Below the pieces are notes generated by a model that saw nothing but the letters and a program-made list of their open reading frames with translations, had not been told where the DNA came from and ran no database searches. The translations under genes and the position numbers were made by a program. From Paenibacillus farraposensis (GTDB lineage Bacteria > Bacillota > Bacilli > Paenibacillales > Paenibacillaceae), in assembly GCF_020736845.1 (NCBI RefSeq), contig NZ_JAFFQR010000019.1:142395-206394 (forward strand): a DNA stretch of 64,000 nucleotides, given 5' to 3'. Below are positions 45,804-57,803 of the stretch, piece by piece. The first letter of the stretch is position 1, and the number at the start of each line of letters is the position of its first letter.

Positions 45804-48200
45804 TTAAGATGCGCCCATCATAAGCGACATAATCCAACTCGTCATCTGGAGTGTATCCGCATCCAGCAAATAACTTTCCATTTCAACCAGATTATACAGT
45901 TCCTGATAGCGCGGAGAAGTCGTCAAATCACGCTTGGGCGGATTGGGCATAAAACAAAATTGTCCTTCTGCACGCGTTATAAACTCAAGCTCCTCAAAGA
46001 TGTCCAGCACTTTGGATAACATACGTACTGAACAGGAGCACTGCCGACTAAGAGCCGGCAGCATTGCTTTTTCATCCACAGGCTGCGTTCCTACTCGGGA
46101 AAGCACAACATAAATACGCTTGAACAGCTCCCTGTCCGGGATAACGAGCCGGCCGGCACGTTCACTAACCGAATGCAGGAGAAATACATTTTCTACATTC
46201 TCAAAGGTAGACCATACTGCCTGCAGCTGCCCGGGTGTCTCCGGAGGCTCCAGCACGAACAGTGACTTGACAGATTGCTGTGCTTCCCTTTGACCGTTCG
46301 CGGGAGTAATACTGCCATCTTTATCGTATAGCCAAAAGGAATCAGTGCTCACGGAACCCGCTGGAGCCAACCTGGAGTCAGGATGTGCCAATATCGCAAC
46401 ATCGCTTTTTCTCTCCTCTACACGCGGATGGAAGATGTTCAGTCCCCGTTCCAGCTCAGCGATCGGATTCGATACTCCGCGATAATCGAAAATTTGCGGA
46501 GCCTGTACACGAATATCCTGCATCATCAATTGGAGCGAGCGTTTACCGTTCCACTCGTTAATTGACAGTTCGCCCAGCAAATCCAGCTCTGTCTGTTCCT
46601 GTAGAAAATCAGCCAAATCGCCGCGCCGGAAGGCAACCGCATCCAGTGACAATCCGTTCTGCTCCAACAAGAGCTTCACATGATTTTTCTCGCGTCCCAT
46701 TTTTCGAGCCTCGCGTAATTGAAGACCCTCTAATATGAAACGTGGAGAAGGGTTCCCCATGCCAAAAGGCTGCAGCAGCTCCAGTTCCTCAACCGCCCGT
46801 AAGGACACCTCGTCCAGACGACAGACCATATCTGCCTCGGCTACCGGGATGAGGTCTTCGGGCGTCAGAATTGAATTGGCATACCGGTTAAGCCGCTCCT
46901 CGAACCATTCCAGATTGTCACGAGCCAGCGTCATACCTGCAGCCGAAGGATGGCCGCCAAAATGCTCCATCAGCTCTTGGCTGTCTCTAAGAGCACTGTA
47001 AATGTCCAATGCTGGAATCGAACGGGCGGAGCCCTTGCACATACCTGTCTCGGCATCTATGCCAAGAATAATGGTTGGACGATAATAGCGATCCAACAGC
47101 TTGGATGCCACAATTCCGACAACACCTACGTTCCAGTCTTCACCCGCCAAAACAATAACGGAGGGAAGTACGCCTCCATTCAGCTTGGCTGCCAACTGCT
47201 GCTCAGCCTGCTCCACAATTCGATCGACTACCTGTTGGCGCTCACGGTTAAGCAGATCAAGCGCATGTGCAAGCTGATCCGCTTCTTCGTCTTGTTGAGT
47301 CGTCAGCAGAGACACAGCTCGTCCCGCATGATCCAGACGCCCACTGGCATTAATCCGCGGAGCCAGGGCAAATGCGATGTTGACCGAAGTCACGGTAGAC
47401 ATATCCACACCTGCTACACTGAGCAAGGCCCGAATCCCAGGAAACGCAGAGCTTCTCATGGATTGAAGCCCTCTGCGCACCATCGCGCGATTCTCACCAT
47501 GTAACGGCATCAGATCTGCTACTGTACCAATAGCGGCGATTTCAAACCATTCCTCAGGTACCTCATCCAGCAGCGCCTGTGCCAGCTTCAGAGCAACACC
47601 GACACCTGCAAGGCCTTTGAACGGGTATGTACAACCGGGCAGCTTCGGATTAATCAAGGTGTACGCCTTGGGTAGCACAGCAGGCGGCTCATGGTGATCG
47701 GTCACAATCACATCAATGCCTAAGGAAGTCGCATAAGCAATTTGCTCCACTGCACTAATTCCGGTATCCACCGTAATGACCAGCGTAACTCCCTGCTGAT
47801 GAGCCCAATCCAGGGCATGATTGTGAAGCCCATATCCCTCGTTCGAACGGTGGGGAATATAAATGTCATAAGAAGCCTTGAGGAAACGCATAAGCTGAAT
47901 CATCAATGATGTACTGGATACTCCGTCCGCATCATAATCGCCATAGATTAAAATATGCTCGTTGCTCTCCAGAGCTTTACGAATTCTCAGCATGGCCTCT
48001 TTCATACCAAGAAGCAGATAAGGGTCGTGTATATCATTCACACTTCCGTACAAAAAGCGGTTTGCTTCCCCGGCCGTAGTGACGCCCCGGTTCACTAAAA
48101 GCCGGGACAACAATGGTGAAATCCCCAGCTCTTCTGTTAACGGCTGAGCCGCTGCCAGATTCGTATCCGGGGTCTTCCATCTATACTGCGAATGAAGCAA
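45804..48200 (-). CDS. recJ: Single-stranded-DNA-specific exonuclease RecJ
   Basis: 798 residues, longer than E. coli RecJ because of the firmicute C-terminal extension (about 570-798). DHH-family motifs: IYGDYDADGVSSTSL, VTVDTGIS, IDVIVTDHHEPP, and the DHHA1 motif GGHPSAAGMTL. An OB-fold follows. It degrades single-stranded DNA 5' to 3' in repair and recombination. The TTG start has AAAGGTG upstream. Confidence 0.96.
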   Translation of the reverse strand: MLHSQYRWKTPDTNLAAAQPLTEELGISPLLSRLLVNRGVTTAGEANRFLYGSVNDIHDPYLLLGMKEAMLRIRKALESNEHILIYGDYDADGVSSTSLMIQLMRFLKASYDIYIPHRSNEGYGLHNHALDWAHQQGVTLVITVDTGISAVEQIAYATSLGIDVIVTDHHEPPAVLPKAYTLINPKLPGCTYPFKGLAGVGVALKLAQALLDEVPEEWFEIAAIGTVADLMPLHGENRAMVRRGLQSMRSSAFPGIRALLSVAGVDMSTVTSVNIAFALAPRINASGRLDHAGRAVSLLTTQQDEEADQLAHALDLLNRERQQVVDRIVEQAEQQLAAKLNGGVLPSVIVLAGEDWNVGVVGIVASKLLDRYYRPTIILGIDAETGMCKGSARSIPALDIYSALRDSQELMEHFGGHPSAAGMTLARDNLEWFEERLNRYANSILTPEDLIPVAEADMVCRLDEVSLRAVEELELLQPFGMGNPSPRFILEGLQLREARKMGREKNHVKLLLEQNGLSLDAVAFRRGDLADFLQEQTELDLLGELSINEWNGKRSLQLMMQDIRVQAPQIFDYRGVSNPIAELERGLNIFHPRVEERKSDVAILAHPDSRLAPAGSVSTDSFWLYDKDGSITPANGQREAQQSVKSLFVLEPPETPGQLQAVWSTFENVENVFLLHSVSERAGRLVIPDRELFKRIYVVLSRVGTQPVDEKAMLPALSRQCSCSVRMLSKVLDIFEELEFITRAEGQFCFMPNPPKRDLTTSPRYQELYNLVEMESYLLDADTLQMTSWIMSLMMGAS

Positions 48201-48233
48201 TCCTGTTCACCTTTCTTTCAGCGTCACCCCGCA

Positions 48234-49187
48234 TTATTGCAGCAATGACGACACATCATTATCCGGCAGTTCATGATTAGTTTTGTAAGGATACCCGGCT
48301 TGGTAGGAAATGAACTGCATCTGTACATGGGTTACCTGTGGAAAACGGGACATCAGTAAATTTTTAGCCCGATCGGCAATTTCTTGCGCTTCCTGTACCG
48401 TAATCCGGGGGTTCACACTAATCGTTACATCAAGCATTACGAAATGACCTGCTTTCTGGGCATGGAAATGCTCAATCGTTACAATACCATACACCCGTTG
48501 TATCGTCTCCATAAAACACTGGGAGTCTTCCTCTCGCAGGGGCTTCGCCGGTGCCTGATAAGCGGTATTCATCACCATCAGGTAACCTTTGCGCATTACC
48601 ATACAGGCTACCAGCAAAGCTGCGGTTGGGTCAAGATACAACAACGCCGGCCATTCCATTGCTTTACCGGTCATTGCACCGATCATGCCGATCAATGCAA
48701 TCAGCGACGCATAAAGCGAGTAGCGTTCATGATTAGCGTACATACCTGCTTCTGCTTTATGGCCATGTTTAATCGAATAGCGGTATTGAAACTGAAATAG
48801 TACTTCTCTCAGCACCAAAGCAACAAAAACAGTCGTTAATGCATACAAACTGGGAGCCTGCGGTTCCAGACTACTTAATGAGCGGACAGCCGAGATCGCT
48901 AGCTGTAGACCGCTCATCAGCACCAAAATAGCCAGCACCACAGAAATGACAGCTCGAACCTTTTCACCATTTCGCAGCCGTGCCAGCATCCCGTGTCCTG
49001 TACCATCTTTGGAAAGCAGGTCTTGCAAACGGAAGGCACTATCTGCAGCCGTGTACAGTGCGTCCCCGAGCAGTGCTTTACTGTTTGCCGCATAACCGAC
49101 AGTCCCCTTTAGTACAGCAAGTGCGAGACTACCTACAATCCCGCTCCACGCTGTAGTTTCTAATGATCGGCTGCGTTCGCTATTCAC
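48234..49187 (-). CDS. Cation diffusion facilitator-like membrane protein with altered metal site
   Basis: 317 residues. Six hydrophobic segments in the first 200 residues and a C-terminal ferredoxin-like cytoplasmic domain (GIVTIEHFHAQKAGHFVMLDVTISVNPRITVQEA). The fold is CDF. The usual transport-site residues are not all there: helix 2 reads GDALYTAADS, with Tyr45 in place of the first Asp/His (Asp49 kept), and helix 5 reads NHERYSLYASL, with His153 kept but Ser157 in place of Asp. It may carry a different ion or have lost transport. GTG start behind GGGGG. Confidence 0.85.
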   Translation of the reverse strand: MNSERSRSLETTAWSGIVGSLALAVLKGTVGYAANSKALLGDALYTAADSAFRLQDLLSKDGTGHGMLARLRNGEKVRAVISVVLAILVLMSGLQLAISAVRSLSSLEPQAPSLYALTTVFVALVLREVLFQFQYRYSIKHGHKAEAGMYANHERYSLYASLIALIGMIGAMTGKAMEWPALLYLDPTAALLVACMVMRKGYLMVMNTAYQAPAKPLREEDSQCFMETIQRVYGIVTIEHFHAQKAGHFVMLDVTISVNPRITVQEAQEIADRAKNLLMSRFPQVTHVQMQFISYQAGYPYKTNHELPDNDVSSLLQ

Positions 49188-49311
49188 AACGTTTCCCCCT
49201 CAGTCCTGAACTGACCCATTCCCGGTAAAGCTTCATCAATCTTGCCGAATCTCTTAAAATCATCATTCATGGGCCACTAACAGCCACACTCAAGGCAAAT
49301 CTCAAAACCTT

Positions 49312-49343
49312 AGAAAACCGCGCCCAAGCAGACGCGGCTTTCT
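49312..49343 (-). terminator. Terminator of secDF
   Basis: AAAGCCGCG and CGCGGTTTTC form the stem on the minus strand, 32 bases after the secF stop. Confidence 0.75.
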
Positions 49344-49374
49344 CTTTTCATTATACTACTGATATTTGCGTAAC

Positions 49375-50292
49375 TTAAGACTTTGCCGTTTTGGCTGCGC
49401 CACCGCCAGCTGTCGGAGATTTTTGCTTGCCCTTCAAAGCTACCCACAGTGGGCTGGCAATGAAAATGGAGGAATAAGCACCGAACAGCAAACCGATCAC
49501 CATCGCAAGCGAGAACATCCGAATTGACTCGCCGCCAAAAATGAACAAACATACAGAGGCAATAAACACAGTAAACACAGTTGCAAGTGATCGCGTCATC
49601 GTCTGTGCGATACTGTGATCGACAACCTGCTCCAAGTCAGCTCTGGACTTTTTCTTCGCAAATCGCAGATTTTCCCGGATCCGGTCAAAAATAACGACGG
49701 TGTCATTGATGGAGAAACCAACAATCGTCAGAATAGCCGTAATAAAGGTCAAGTTCACCTCAAGACGGAAAATGGAGAAAATGCTAATGACAAGAAACGC
49801 ATCATGCAACAACGAAATAATGGCTGCAATCGCAAAACGCCATTCAAAACGAATCGAAATATAGACCGCGATGGCCACAGAGGCCAGCAAAATCGCCAAT
49901 ATCGCATTCCGTTCGAGCTCTTTCGCCATTTCCGTATCTACCGTATTAACCTCAAATGAAGCATTGGGATCAAGCTCTTTATTGAAAGAGATTTTAAAAT
50001 CATTCACTTGCTGATCAGTCAACACCTGTGAAAAGCGAATACCAAAACGCTCTTTACCCGGTGTATAGTCGACATCTTTGCCGATTCCTTTTTTGTCCAG
50101 CAAAGATTGAATCTGTTGCTGTGTAACGACCTTGGTCAAATTGACATCCACGTTGGAACCGGAACGGAAATCAACTCCGTAATTCAAACCGAATATCGAC
50201 AAGCTCAAAATACCAAGCAGTGTGATAATGATTGAGAAAGTGTAAAACCACTTGCTCATCTTGATATATTTCAAGTCCCAATTAAAGCGCAC
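49375..50292 (-). CDS. secF: Protein translocase subunit SecF
   Basis: 305 residues from the second GTG (50292), ten bases after AAGGAG; the first GTG at 50301 is too close to that site. Six membrane segments; YGVDFRSGSNVDV at the N-terminus is the SecF/SecD signature, and VGFSINDTVVIFDRIRENLR the conserved loop. It overlaps the secD stop by 11 bases, so the two are coupled. In Bacillus SecDF is one fused protein; here they are split. Together they use the proton motive force to help export. Confidence 0.95.
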   Translation of the reverse strand: MRFNWDLKYIKMSKWFYTFSIIITLLGILSLSIFGLNYGVDFRSGSNVDVNLTKVVTQQQIQSLLDKKGIGKDVDYTPGKERFGIRFSQVLTDQQVNDFKISFNKELDPNASFEVNTVDTEMAKELERNAILAILLASVAIAVYISIRFEWRFAIAAIISLLHDAFLVISIFSIFRLEVNLTFITAILTIVGFSINDTVVIFDRIRENLRFAKKKSRADLEQVVDHSIAQTMTRSLATVFTVFIASVCLFIFGGESIRMFSLAMVIGLLFGAYSSIFIASPLWVALKGKQKSPTAGGGAAKTAKS

Positions 50293-51538
50293 TGATATCA
50301 CTCTCCTTCACACCAAAATACTTGGGCTTCTTCACAGCATCCGCTTTAACCAGCAGATTGAGCAAGAAGCGGGAGAAGAAGATATTCGTTAAAATACTGG
50401 TGACAATGTCAACGATGAGCACCAGAGCAAATCCTCGAACGGAGCCCGTCCCCAGACCAAACATGACCGCTGCCGCGATAACTGTCGTTATATTGGCATC
50501 CATAACAGTGCGGAACGAGGCCTTGCTGCCTGCGATGACAGAGGAACGAATGGTTTTGCCTGACTTGATTTCTTCTTTAATCCGTTCATACGTAATGATA
50601 TTGGCATCGACGGCCATCCCGATCCCGAGCACGAAGGCTGCGATCCCCGGAAGCGTAAGCACGAAACCGCCCAAATAAAAGATAGCAAGCACCAGCCAAG
50701 TATGAACGATGAGACAGAAGCTGGCAATCAGTCCTGGTACACGGAACATCGCAATCATGAACACCAGAATAATGACTGAGCCGATTAAACCGGCACGGAT
50801 CGTCTGATTCAGTGACAGCTGACCCAGCGTAGCGCCTACACTCTGGGAATATTTTTCCGTCAGTTTGAGCGGAAGTGCCCCCAGGTTAATCGTGTCGGCC
50901 AGCTTGTTCGCTTCTTCACGAGTGTAGCTGCCTGTGATCGACGCACTGCCATCCGTCAGTTCACTGCGTACCGTAGGTGCAGAGAGTAATTCATCATCCA
51001 GAAAAATAGCCAATTCTTTGTTAAGAAGCCGTTTTGTAATCTCTGCAAATTTGGCTTTGTCCTTCACTTTGATGCTAATTTCAGGTTTGTTCAGCTGGTC
51101 GTAGCCGACAACAGCGCCATTCTCTACAAAATCATCGCCGCGGAGCTCAATTTTGCTGTATTGCCCTGGCTTTTTTGCATCCGCTGCCGTTGCACTGCGG
51201 AATGTCAGCTCAGCAGGCTTTTTCAGCATGGAGCGGACCTCTGCCTCATTAGAGACACCGGCAAGCCGTACACGAATACGGTTGCTTCCCTCCGTTGTTA
51301 CTTCCGGTTCAGTCGTACCGAGCTCGTTAATCCGTCTCTCCAGACTTTGCGCAGTTTGAATGAGAGACTGTTTGGTTACACTTTGCCCTGCTTCCAAAGG
51401 CTGGGCTTCATATAAAATTTCAAAGCCTCCCTTTAAATCGAGGCCTAGTTTTAAACTGTTCAGTAGGCCCGGGCTCGTCCCGACCATAACACCAGTTGTT
51501 ATGAGCACGACCACGATGAAACTTAGAATTCTTTTCAT
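50282..51538 (-). CDS. secD: Protein translocase subunit SecD
   Basis: 418 residues from the ATG at 51538 (AAAGGGG upstream, spacing long). KLGLDLKGGFEILYEA near residue 30 is the D1 signature; a periplasmic-side domain follows (about 45-230), then five membrane segments with GIGMAVDANIITYERIKEE and TTVIAAAVMFGLGTG. Works with SecF and SecYEG; the YajC partner is 4 kb away in the same block. Confidence 0.95.
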   Translation of the reverse strand: MKRILSFIVVVLITTGVMVGTSPGLLNSLKLGLDLKGGFEILYEAQPLEAGQSVTKQSLIQTAQSLERRINELGTTEPEVTTEGSNRIRVRLAGVSNEAEVRSMLKKPAELTFRSATAADAKKPGQYSKIELRGDDFVENGAVVGYDQLNKPEISIKVKDKAKFAEITKRLLNKELAIFLDDELLSAPTVRSELTDGSASITGSYTREEANKLADTINLGALPLKLTEKYSQSVGATLGQLSLNQTIRAGLIGSVIILVFMIAMFRVPGLIASFCLIVHTWLVLAIFYLGGFVLTLPGIAAFVLGIGMAVDANIITYERIKEEIKSGKTIRSSVIAGSKASFRTVMDANITTVIAAAVMFGLGTGSVRGFALVLIVDIVTSILTNIFFSRFLLNLLVKADAVKKPKYFGVKESDISAL

Positions 51539-51611
51539 TCCGTTCCATGTTCCCCTTTCATTCTCAATATTCCTATTATAGCTACCCCTCAAAAAGCAGT
51601 CAATTTGAACA

Positions 51612-51645
51612 CAAAAAAAGGCTCCCTTCTATTCGAAAGTGGAGC
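51612..51645 (-). terminator. Terminator overlapping the end of comN
   Basis: GGCTCCACTT and AGGGAGCC with TTTTTTT after it; the left arm contains the last codons of comN. It ends the comN message before secD. Confidence 0.8.
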
Positions 51646-51886
51646 CCCGCAATGCGGACATTGTCAAATAGTTCATAAAACTCGTCGCTTTAAGGGAAAG
51701 TATATCGTTAACGAGCTTGTGCAGTGGAGGAATGCCCTCCTTTTCATATTTATAGCTGACGCAATTCCACACGTCTCTACTTGTGACATGTTCATAGCCT
51801 ACGAGAACCAGCTCGTCCGCCTTGCTTTGACATAGCATCTCTATAGCGTCATCCCAATCCTGCTCATCCAGCTCTTCCATACCCAC
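51629..51886 (-). CDS. comN: Post-transcriptional regulator ComN (YrzD family)
   Basis: 85 residues from the GTG at 51886, ten bases after GGAGG; an ATG at 51880 is the alternative. Signature IEMLCQSKADELVLVGYEHVTSRDVWNCVSYKYEKEG and PPLHKLVNDILSLKATSFMNYLTMSA. In Bacillus ComN controls the comE operon post-transcriptionally and localises to the division site with DivIVA and MinJ. Position between secD and spoVB matches Bacillus. Confidence 0.93.
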   Translation of the reverse strand: MGMEELDEQDWDDAIEMLCQSKADELVLVGYEHVTSRDVWNCVSYKYEKEGIPPLHKLVNDILSLKATSFMNYLTMSALRGSTFE

Positions 51887-52193
51887 GGTGGTCGTTCCTC
51901 CCTCCCGGCGACTCCCTTTCCACAAATCAGCAATTAGCGGGGTTATTGACTGCTTTTATAGAACACTTCTATCCTGATTCTGGAAAATCCTTCTTTTTCG
52001 TTGAAATTAGCTGTAATTCAACAATATATGCATTCAATTCGCTCGTCAATAGCAGAATTCACCACTTCTCTCCCGCCGCCTGAATTGCCCTGATTGGATC
52101 AGAAAAGCTTGTCATGAATATGGACAGGTTCGGCATATCTTCTAAAGTAACGCATAGACGCTGAATTACATTTTGGGGAAGAGGGAGTTGCGA
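51887..52193. other. Divergent intergenic region comN / spoVB
   Basis: About 300 bases with no supported gene. It should carry both promoters; I did not find convincing hexamers. Sporulation-sigma boxes for spoVB are possible but not clear by eye. Confidence 0.3.
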
Positions 52194-53777
52194 TTGAAAA
52201 AGCAGACATTCATCCATGGAGCAATTATTTTATTGGCAGCGGGAATCATCAATCGGCTACTGGGCTTTATTCCGCGAATCGCACTCCCGCGTATTATCGG
52301 GCCCGAAGGAGTTGGCTTATATCAACAGGGGTATCCCTTTTTTATCGTACTGGTAACTTTGATTACCGGAGGAATTCCACTGGCGGTAGCCAAGCTTGTG
52401 GCCGAAGCCGAAACTGCGGGACAACCTGAAATGTCACGTCGTATTTTATACACCAGCCTGCGGTTCACCGTTGTCCTGAGTCTGCTCGCGATGGTGCTTT
52501 GCCTTGTGTTCGCCCCGTGGATCACAAACCACATTCTGACTGACAGTCGTGTGTATTATACATTTATTAGCATGAGTCCAATGATTGTCATCGTTGCTGT
52601 TTCCTCTGCATTTAGGGGCTATTTTCAGGGAAAACAAAATATGATCCCCTCTGCGAGCTCTTCGATTGCCGAGACCGTTATGCGCATATTTTGCGTCATT
52701 TGGTTTGCATACTTGCTGCTTCCATATGGTGTTGCCTACGCTGCTGCGGGAGCCATGCTCGGTGCATTGGCAGGTGAACTGATTGGGATGGTTGTGCTTC
52801 TATGGCAATACGCCATGAACCAGCGAAATGACTCTATGCTTCCTGCACCGAAGACACCTTTCGCCTCTAAGGCTCATTCCGGGGGGATGTCCGTTTTGTC
52901 ACGTCTTATGTCTATATCCGTTCCCGTAACGGCAGGGAGGCTTGTCGGTTCTTTATCCTATTTGCTTGAGTCTATTTTGTGTATGCGCAGCCTCTCTGCA
53001 GCAGGTGTTGCTACTGGAATCGCAACCGCACAGTATGGAGCCATGCAGGGTATGGTCATTCCGGTGTTATTACTGCCGGGTGTCCTCACCAGCTCATTGG
53101 CCGTGTCACTCGTTCCTTCCTTATCTGAAGCCGCTGCCAAGGGACACATGACAGCCATTCACAAACGTTTGCATCAATCCATTCGACTTGCTTTGGTTGC
53201 AGGAGCCCCTTTCGCCGTTATCATGTACGTGCTGGCAGAGCCTTTATGTCTATTACTCTACAACAATGGCGATATTGCAGGCATGCTTAAACTTATGGCG
53301 CCTTTCGCGCTTTTTATGTACATCCAGGCTCCGCTCCAGGCATCACTTCAAGCGCTGGATCGTCCCGGAAGTGCTTTATTCAATACCTTTGTCGGAGCCG
53401 CTATCAAGATTGTGCTTATTGTTTGGCTGGCCTCTCAGCCTCAGTATGGTATTTATGGGGCTGTTATCGCCATTTGTATCAACAATGCCATTGTTACCCT
53501 TTTGCACGGCTTCAGTGTAAGCAGACTGCTGCATTTTCGCGTGCGTTTGCTTGATTTCTGGAAGACCGGAGCTGGCATGATCATTATGGCAGCTGCAGTA
53601 TTGTATGTCTACAGACATCTTGTGATGTTCGATCCTATCTGGCTTCAATTTATTTTTGCCTCAGGGGTGGGAATTATACTGTACCTCTTTCTAATGACTT
53701 CAATCAAAATGATTGACTGGGACGACCTTACACGCATTCCCATCCTGAGAAGGTGGTTTAAGACCAAAGAAATCTAA
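52194..53777 (+). CDS. spoVB: Stage V sporulation protein B (MOP-superfamily flippase)
   Basis: 527 residues from a TTG at 52194 with GGGAG six bases upstream, giving MKKQTFIHGAIILLAAG; the track of the frame upstream lacks a site. Fourteen membrane segments. GFIPRIALPRIIGPEGVGLYQQGYPFF and the QAPLQASLQALDRPGSALFNTFVGA signature are those of SpoVB/MurJ-like proteins, which flip lipid-linked precursors for spore cortex. Divergent from comN and secDF as in Bacillus. Confidence 0.95.
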   Translation: MKKQTFIHGAIILLAAGIINRLLGFIPRIALPRIIGPEGVGLYQQGYPFFIVLVTLITGGIPLAVAKLVAEAETAGQPEMSRRILYTSLRFTVVLSLLAMVLCLVFAPWITNHILTDSRVYYTFISMSPMIVIVAVSSAFRGYFQGKQNMIPSASSSIAETVMRIFCVIWFAYLLLPYGVAYAAAGAMLGALAGELIGMVVLLWQYAMNQRNDSMLPAPKTPFASKAHSGGMSVLSRLMSISVPVTAGRLVGSLSYLLESILCMRSLSAAGVATGIATAQYGAMQGMVIPVLLLPGVLTSSLAVSLVPSLSEAAAKGHMTAIHKRLHQSIRLALVAGAPFAVIMYVLAEPLCLLLYNNGDIAGMLKLMAPFALFMYIQAPLQASLQALDRPGSALFNTFVGAAIKIVLIVWLASQPQYGIYGAVIAICINNAIVTLLHGFSVSRLLHFRVRLLDFWKTGAGMIIMAAAVLYVYRHLVMFDPIWLQFIFASGVGIILYLFLMTSIKMIDWDDLTRIPILRRWFKTKEI

Positions 53778-54547
53778 TCCGAGGAACAGACCGGCGGCGT
53801 AATATACACTTGACCTTTATGGTTGACCGTGCATAAGAAGACATCTTTAAAATCTTTGTGTCCCTTCGCTTGAATCTGATTTTTAAGCCAAAACCGGTTC
53901 ATATCCATCCGTTCCAAATTTCGATCCAGCACCTTGCCGTCCATAATTAATGGAATGGGCAGGCCCTCATATCTAAATTTCCCGCCGATTTGGGGTGTCG
54001 GATGAACTTTATTCACCTGTTGCTCATTGTGTATCAATTCTTTTTGACTTAGATCCTGTTTCATGGTTCCCTGCTCAGCAGCAATATCTTCATCATCCTT
54101 GCTTATCACCGTGAGCTTGCCTGTAGTTTCCAAAATAACATACTCCACTTCATCCAGACTTTCTATATTTTGCTCACGAAGTTGTAACAACAAATCATCC
54201 AGATTGTAGCGTTGCTTAACCATCTCGTCCTTATATAATTGTCCATTGGAGTACAGTACACTGGGCCGGCCATCAAACAACAGGCGCAAGCGCCGGCTTT
54301 TAAGACTGAAATAGGACATTCCAATCTGTAAAATTAACAGCACCCCTAAAGGAACTAATCCTTCATACAGCGGACGTTTAATATCCTCCAGACTAAATAC
54401 CGCAATTTCCGCAATCATAATGGAGATGACGAGATCAAAAATGGACAATTTTCCGATCTCTCGTTTACCCATCAAGCGCATCACTAAATATACGATAAAA
54501 TACATGAGCAGCGTTCGAAAAATATGAGTATAAATATCGTGACTCAA
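53774..54547 (-). CDS. DUF421 membrane protein (YetF/YrbG family)
   Basis: 257 residues from a TTG at 54547, eight bases after GGAGG. Three membrane segments in the first 85 residues (RTLLMYFIVYLVMRLMGKREIGKLSIFDLVISIMIAEIA is the family core), then a soluble part with GRPSVLYSNGQLYKDEMVKQRYNLDDLLLQLREQ and a charged insert of about 50 residues. YrbG is the Bacillus orthologue next to spoVB; YetF-type proteins occur in spore and stress contexts. Function unknown. It overlaps the spoVB 3' end by four bases on the other strand. Confidence 0.9.
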   Translation of the reverse strand: MSHDIYTHIFRTLLMYFIVYLVMRLMGKREIGKLSIFDLVISIMIAEIAVFSLEDIKRPLYEGLVPLGVLLILQIGMSYFSLKSRRLRLLFDGRPSVLYSNGQLYKDEMVKQRYNLDDLLLQLREQNIESLDEVEYVILETTGKLTVISKDDEDIAAEQGTMKQDLSQKELIHNEQQVNKVHPTPQIGGKFRYEGLPIPLIMDGKVLDRNLERMDMNRFWLKNQIQAKGHKDFKDVFLCTVNHKGQVYITPPVCSSD

Positions 54548-54752
54548 TACATTCGCCTCCTCCCCTGTACTTTGTGACAAAATGTGAGTTGTTCATGTAC
54601 CGTATTCTGACCGTTCCTCACTTGACTCATTCCAAAAACAAATGGCTAATTTATTGAAATAAAGAGAAAGACTGCTTGCGACGTGGTACTAAGCTGTGAG
54701 GCTTGGCCATAGAATGATAATAATTCAAACCTTGGTACAGGAGGAATTATCC

Positions 54753-55142
54753 ATGGAGCTTATTCGTCGCTGGTGCTCATTTCGTCTGGCCCATCCCATT
54801 TTTTCAGGCTTGTTTTATGCTTTTGCATGGATGCTGCTTGGTGCATTGCTTCTTTCCCTGCTGTTATGGCTGACGCAGTTGCAGGAACAGGACTTATCCC
54901 TGTATACGTACATCGTTCACGCATTCGCAATACTGTCTGGCGGCTTTGTCGCTGGCAAAAGATCCACGAACAAAGGTTGGTATCAAGGCGGCATTACAGG
55001 CATCCTGTATGGACTAATTGTTCTTTTGGTCGGTTTTCTGGCACTGGATGCGGGCATGAATGGCCAGGACCTGCTGCACTTAGGAATTGCCTTTGTCATA
55101 GGTGCGGGGGGCGGAATGTTCGGAATTAACCTGAGCAAATAA
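54753..55142 (+). CDS. TIGR04086-family membrane protein (YrzE-like)
   Basis: 129 residues from the ATG at 54753 with AGGAGG eight bases upstream; the frame is open earlier without a site. Four membrane segments at about 15-45, 52-72, 78-105 and 108-125, rich in glycine (HLGIAFVIGAGGGMFGINLSK at the end). Function unknown; in Bacillus yrzE sits between yrbG and yajC, as here. Confidence 0.85.
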   Translation: MELIRRWCSFRLAHPIFSGLFYAFAWMLLGALLLSLLLWLTQLQEQDLSLYTYIVHAFAILSGGFVAGKRSTNKGWYQGGITGILYGLIVLLVGFLALDAGMNGQDLLHLGIAFVIGAGGGMFGINLSK

Positions 55143-55180
55143 TCACAATGCAAGGTGTGGCCCATGTAACAAAGCAGCAC

Positions 55181-55214
55181 AAAAAAACCGAGCCTCCTAA
55201 AGGCTCGGTTTTCA
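55181..55214. terminator. Bidirectional terminator, YrzE-like gene / yajC
   Basis: AAAACCGAGCC, seven bases, GGCTCGGTTTT, with A and T runs at both sides; serves both convergent genes. Confidence 0.93.
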
Positions 55215-55233
55215 CATGGTAATAGACACCATC

Positions 55234-55572
55234 TTATGGCTTGGCAACAGCTTCCTCAGATGCTGTCTCTTTTACAATGGCATTGCTAATGGCACTTCGA
55301 TCAAAAGTCAGCTTAGTTACATCATTTACACGCAAAACGACTACATCGTCTGTAATCTCCACAATTGTACCGTGAAGACCCCCGATTGTTATTACTTTGT
55401 CACCCTTTTTCAAAGCTTGAAGCATCGCTTGACGCTGTTTTTGTTTTTTTTGATTCGGACGAATCAGCAAGAAATAAAAGATTACAAACATCAGAGCCAG
55501 TGGCCAGATCATTTGGAACAGCCCTCCATTTCCTCCACCGGGTGCAGCCGCAGCTGTAGCAAATTGAAACAC
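55234..55572 (-). CDS. yajC: Preprotein translocase subunit YajC
   Basis: 112 residues, GTG start behind GGGGG. One membrane segment at about 23-43, followed by RPNQKKQKQRQAMLQALKKGDKVITIGGLHGTIVEI and DVVVLRVNDVTKLTFDRSAI, the YajC core. Accessory partner of SecDF. Downstream of tgt on the same strand. Confidence 0.95.
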   Translation of the reverse strand: MFQFATAAAAPGGGNGGLFQMIWPLALMFVIFYFLLIRPNQKKQKQRQAMLQALKKGDKVITIGGLHGTIVEITDDVVVLRVNDVTKLTFDRSAISNAIVKETASEEAVAKP

Positions 55573-55607
55573 GTAAAATCCCCCTTTAGTATACTCTCAC
55601 CTAAAAC

Positions 55608-57796
<2,189 letters not shown>

Positions 57797-57803
57797 ATAT
57801 TGG

